Assembly (NCBI GenBank): GCA_032717465.1 | Contig: CM064683.1 | Span: 41,164,561-41,228,560, forward strand | Source: Coenobita brevimanus | Lineage: Eukaryota > Arthropoda > Malacostraca > Decapoda > Coenobitidae | Length of the DNA stretch: 64,000 nucleotides | Direction: 5' to 3' | Shown: in pieces, positions 58,714 through 64,000 of the stretch | Position numbering within the stretch: position 1 is the first letter of the stretch | Layout of the letters: each line of letters starts with the position of its first letter | Position numbers and translations under genes: made by a program | Notes under the pieces: model-generated | Told to the model about the DNA's origin: nothing | The model's database searches: none | The model's input: only the letters and a program-made list of their open reading frames with translations

Positions 58714-59425
58714 TCTGTGACAACCAGATATAGTGTATACGATCCTCAAGCAATTAGATCCCTCTTTGTGCGATCCTCAGAAACAGTCAAATCCTCTTTA
58801 TACGGTACACAAACAATTAGATCCTCTGTACGATCCCGAAACAATCAGATCCTCTTTATACGATCCTCAGAGACAATCAGGACCCTCATAATACTATTTA
58901 CAAAGACAATAAGATCCTCTTTGTACGATCCTCAGAAACAAGCAGATTCCTCCCTACGGTCCTAAGTACTTAATCCCTCTCTATACGATCCTCAGAGACA
59001 CTCAGGTCCTTTTTATACGATACTCAGAAACAATCAGATCCCTCTTAATACGATCCTCAAAGACATTCAGATCCCTCATAATACGATTTTCAAAGGCATT
59101 AAGATAATTTTTATACGATCCTCAAAAACACTCTGATCCCTCTTCATACGATCCTCAGAGACGATCAGACCCTTCTTTATGCGACACTAAGACTATCAGA
59201 TCCCTCTCAGTACGATCCACAAGAACAATCAGAACCCTCTATACGATCCTCAGAGGCAGTCGGATTCCTCAGTACGACCCTTAGAGACAGTCAGATCCCT
59301 TTATACGATCATCAAAGACAATCAGATCTCATTATACGATCCACAGAGACAATCAGATCCCCCCATACGATCCTCAGATAATCATATTCCTCTTTATACG
59401 ATCCTCAAAGACATTCAGATCCTAC
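58708..59425. repeat. TACGATCCTC minisatellite
   Basis: About 20 imperfect units of 28-36 bp, consensus TACGATCCTCAGAGACAATC followed by AGATCCCTCTTTA. Its first unit is continuous with the terminal AATACGATCC of the MITE-A copy. Confidence 0.9.
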
Positions 59426-59500
59426 TTAACTCTACACACCATGTTTACTTACACACTGTAATAGGGCCAGCCATATCCTTGGGTTCCCTACACCACAGAA

Positions 59501-59556
59501 TTAATCGCTGAGCAAGAAGTGTTACAGGAGCACCTAAGCCAACGAGATATACGTCT
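59501..59556. repeat. MITE-A single arm
   Basis: TTAATCGCTGAGCAAGAAGT, then GTTACAGGAGCACCTAAGCC and AACGAGATATACG, follow the right-arm order. Confidence 0.5.
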
Positions 59557-59709
59557 TCGTGAAACCTCTGAAAATTTTACAAAAGCCAGAGATTTTGTTC
59601 TCAAGACTTCTTTAGGTTAAGTTGCATTTGTTTGTGTATATTTTTTCTTGTATTGTAAAATTTTAAGTTTCACTGCACACTTTATCTAGCTATGGTACTT
59701 TTTACTCCT

Positions 59710-60152
59710 CTATTCCTCTGTTTTAGGAGGCTTGATCCTCGTATTTCCTTTGCACAGCATCACCCTCATGTAAGTCTCCTGGGTGAGGTGATAGTCCCTG
59801 TAGGGGGGATGGAGGGCTAACTCCAACTGCTTAAGGTTCTCCGTTAGAAGGGACTCAGCCTTATTCAAGTTGTAGGCCTCCATCTCTTTGCAGGCAGCCT
59901 TGAATGTCTGCTCGGAGTTCTGTAAGTACTTGAGCGCAGCCATTATGTTGGTCTGGTCTCCACACTTCTCGCATTTGACGATGGGCAACATCTGGGTCTC
60001 AGAGTTGATGGGCAGTGAACCTTGGCACTTGTGGCAGTTGAACTTCATCACTGAGTTGTCCATATTGCGGTACATTGGCCAGTCATGCTGGCATGCCTCG
60101 CACTGACACTCAAACCAATATCTGTCAGCCAGTTCCAGTCTGCGGTTACTCC
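59710..60152 (-). CDS. SMYD4-like (SET and MYND domain) protein, C-terminal exon
   Basis: Minus-strand open frame beginning at or beyond RSNRRLELADRYWFECQC (about 60140) and ending KPPKTEE at a TAG (59710). It contains the post-SET cysteines FECQCEACQHDWPMY, a CHKC pair, a VKCEKCG pair, and a helical C-terminal part with LELALHPPYRDYHLTQE. In SMYD proteins the post-SET cysteines and helical C-terminus follow the SET methyltransferase domain; the SET and MYND parts are not in this window. The 5' side cannot be followed: at about 60138 the sequence turns back on itself as a perfect palindrome and then joins a LINE tail. It may be the last exon of a real gene, an exon truncated by rearrangement, or a fragment pseudogene. 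Family recognised from motifs only. Confidence 0.6.
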
Positions 60153-60190
60153 TGGAACTGGCTGACAGATATTGGTTTGAGTGTCAGTGC
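60100..60190. repeat. Perfect 38-bp inverted repeat at the exon edge
   Basis: Arm 60100-60137 (GCACTGACACTCAAACCAAT and on) and arm 60153-60190 (reverse complement, ending TTTGAGTGTCAGTGC) are perfect inverses around a 15-bp centre. Arm 1 is coding sequence of the SMYD4-like exon. Arm 2 joins RTE-B 3' UTR directly. Confidence 0.97.
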
Positions 60191-60482
60191 ATTTGGTCTG
60201 ATCAGCTATTTCAGGTCAGGTGCGGGTAAGGGGATGAGTCTGTTATGATGTGGCAGGGGTAAACCAGTTCTTCTGTCGGGCCCTGCTGCGGATGTCACTG
60301 ATTGCATTGCGCAGTTGACCCTTGTGCGGTGTGGTGCGGTGAGGATCTGTCCGTTCTCCCCTTTGGTGCTAAGATGCGAATGAATGTGTTTGAATGGATG
60401 AGTAAATGGGGAGTGTGTCGTCCTGTCTCGGCTACCTCCCTTTCCTTGGGGGAAGCAGCCTAGGTATATAGACAGATAGATG
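60189..60482 (+). mobile_element. RTE-B 3' UTR fragment
   Basis: From GCATTTGGTCTGATCAGC to the GATA-type tail, nearly identical by eye to the 3' UTR of copy c (44634 on). No coding part is present. Confidence 0.9.
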
Positions 60483-61220
60483 GTTACCAGACACTTCATA
60501 ACCAAAATGGAGTGAATATTAGCGTGAACAATATGACAGAGGAATTACATTTTTATCTTATCCACCACTAAGGAGACTCGTTTGTCAAAAGAATTGGGTA
60601 AAATCCCTTTTTGGATACGGGTCGTGGTTGACTTATGGTAATGTTAGGGTAAACCATGTCTGGGCTGCCTACACCGCCTCACTCCCGTATAAAGAGTTGG
60701 TAAATATTTATCAGCTAACAGTGTTGTTGGTAGACAGGTGAAAAGTGATGGAGGGAAGGCGATAGACGAGAGAGAGAGAGAGAGAGAAAGAAAGAGAGAT
60801 AGAGAATGAGAGATAGAGAGAAAGGAGGGGAGAGGGCAAGAGAAACTGAACCGAGCTGAACTAGGAAAGATGGGGAGGGGATGAAGGGGCGTCCTGGCGT
60901 GATCTCGTTACCCTCGCCTTCTTCACAAGTTAACGCGTTTTCTCCCGGCATCCTGGGCCCCGCTTCCAATCTTTCCGCCCCTTGCCCAACGATTCAGAAC
61001 CAGTTCAGTACGAGGACGTCTTTTTACCATAATGTTTTCTTCAGATTTTTTAATTTTTTTTAGCCCAAGGGTGCATTCAAGCAGTGATGGATTTCATGAG
61101 GACTTTCCAAGTATGACTCAATGTGTCTAAATGTTTAAAAGTAAATATAATGAATTAAAAAAAAAATCTAACTGAATTTTCGCCCGACATCCTAGGTTCG
61201 TTTCCTAATGTTTGTATCCC
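60483..61220. other. Spacer with GA tract
   Basis: GA/GAGA-rich at about 60764-60835. No coding motif. Confidence 0.6.
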
Positions 61221-61223
61221 TTT

Positions 61224-61242
61224 GCGCGCGCGCGCGCACACG

Positions 61243-61303
<61 letters not shown>
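61224..61303. repeat. (CG)n(CA)n microsatellite
   Basis: A short GCGC run followed by about 60 bp of CA. Confidence 0.96.
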
Positions 61304-61304
<1 letters not shown>

Positions 61305-61499
61305 AGCAAAATTGTGCCCATGCCCCAAACCCTGCTGTCGTCCCTTTCACTGTATGAGCGCGTTGGTGTTTTATTCAAGCTAAAATCTGAGGGAAATCCT
61401 ACTAGGAAAAGGCATCAAAACTATACTGCTTAACCTCACTACTGCCGCGGGACACCACCCTCTCTATAATGGTGAGGGTACGTCATTGCTACTGCCGTT

Positions 61500-62045
61500 T
61501 TTATTGAGACTATCGCTCTATAGTCAGGCGTCTTAATCATGTTAGGGGTGGCCACTGACAAATCCCCTCCACGTTGCCACATCCTCTGCCATTTGGTTGC
61601 CCTCCCTTCAACTCCACCATCATCTCTCACTTATCCTTCTACTCTGTCCCTCCATCTCATCCTCGGGCTCACCCTCTCCCCCTCCACCTCACTCACATAC
61701 ACTTTCCTAGTTTGTCTTATTCGCCATCCTCTCCACATGGCAAACCCATTTCAGGAGTATTTGTCGTAACTCAGTCATTCTCAATTTTTTATTTGTGTAT
61801 CTGATGCTCCTCTCAAATAACACATTTCCACTGCTTTCACTCTTGACTTGTTTCCCTCCAACAGAGCCCAGACTTTACTTCCATACGTCAGAGTGAGGGC
61901 CGTAATACTCTCATGCAGTGACTTTCTCCCTTCCATAGGTTACTCACTTTCTTACTCAGCATAACCAGTTTCTTCCTTTGAGGGGAAATCGTTCATACCA
62001 ATTTTTCAGTCAACTTTTTGGCTCCTCTGAATGCAGATGGGTTTA
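61500..62045 (-). mobile_element. RTE-C LINE 3' part, minus strand, broken
   Basis: The minus strand reads the end of an RTE-type protein across frames: ALLEGNKSRVKAVEMCYLRG, LRMTELRQ, a HVERMANKTN block, an acidic/Gly-rich linker and MAEDVATWRGFVSGHP. Several stops and frameshifts. It extends further into the RT C-terminus than the plus-strand fragments at 47934 and 57938. Confidence 0.75.
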
Positions 62046-63654
<1,609 letters not shown>

Positions 63655-63717
63655 TGCAACAAACAGCAACGTCTGCAACTCACGCTAACTAGTGACATCC
63701 TTTATCTGGACCGCGAG

Positions 63718-63729
63718 AGAAAAACACTG

Positions 63730-63761
<32 letters not shown>

Positions 63762-63788
63762 CAGACAGACAAACAGAGACAGAGAGAA
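63718..63788. repeat. GA/GACA-rich tract
   Basis: GAGA then CAGACAGA units. Confidence 0.9.
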
Positions 63789-63819
63789 ATGGTGTGATTA
63801 TTGTGGTGTTACCTGGGGA

Positions 63820-64000
63820 GGTGTGATGTTGGGTGTGGCGTGTTGTGGCCCCGTAGTATGGCATGGCCTGGTATTGTGTAGTATAGTATTGTGATGTGGT
63901 ATGGTGTGGTATGGTATGGTATGGTATGGTATGGTGATCTCATGTGGTTTGGTGCGATGTAATGTCGAATGGTATGATGATGTGGTGTCGTGTGATTTGG
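63820..64000. repeat. ATGGT pentanucleotide tract
   Basis: Degenerate GTATGGT/GTGGT units, nearly perfect (ATGGT)n at about 63898-63942. Continues to the end of the window. Confidence 0.85.

Noticed and set aside
58708..59425. CRISPR array, because of regularly spaced ~30-bp repeats
   Set aside because: Units are directly tandem and degenerate with no unique spacers, and the genome is eukaryotic.

Overview
The window reads as nuclear DNA of an arthropod, most probably a decapod crustacean. This is an inference from the very dense long microsatellites (CA, GA, TA and ATT tracts, several over 90 bp), the AT-rich spacers, and the mixture of non-LTR retrotransposons, piggyBac and short inverted-repeat elements. 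There is no bacterial-style gene organisation. Almost all long open frames belong to transposable elements. The only host-gene candidate is a C-terminal exon of a SMYD4-like (SET and MYND) protein on the minus strand near 59.7-60.15 kb.

Layout. 0-3.6 kb: a minisatellite with a 5'-truncated but otherwise open LINE (family LINE-A) inserted in it. 3.8-7.4 kb: spacer. 7.4-9.8 kb: a decayed LINE (LINE-B). 10.3-12.3 kb: a decayed piggyBac transposase. 12.9-16.9 kb: microsatellites, two copies of a roughly 0.5-kb repeat (R-B), a head-to-head inverted pair of tRNA-derived SINEs, and a tandem block rich in AGGTCA-type hexamers. 18.9-20.9 kb: simple repeats and a palindromic MITE. 21.8-25.4 kb: an RTE-type LINE (RTE-A) split in its endonuclease by an inverted-repeat insert. 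25.7-28.7 kb: a longer, decayed LINE-A copy that retains its endonuclease.

29.0-33.0 kb: a minus-strand hAT-like transposase relic, interrupted by a TTAA-flanked element and by an RTE-B LINE with a perfect 10-bp target duplication. 33.3-36 kb: a second TTAA-flanked element and a 1.64-kb foldback element. 35.8-39.2 kb: an RTE-B copy with a minus-strand LINE (LINE-C) nested in its 3' UTR. 41.2-44.9 kb: a MITE next to an RTE-B copy whose endonuclease half is inverted relative to its reverse-transcriptase half, the usual outcome of twin priming. 45-64 kb: simple-sequence DNA, several minisatellites, MITE arms, short LINE tails and the SMYD4-like exon, which ends in a perfect 38-bp palindrome.

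The elements do not form a pathway. They are a layered insertion record, and several insertions can be ordered because one element interrupts another. Family names used here (LINE-A/B/C, RTE-A/B/C, R-A, R-B, MITE-A, TTAA-el) are local labels. All clade assignments come from motifs read by eye, without database searches.
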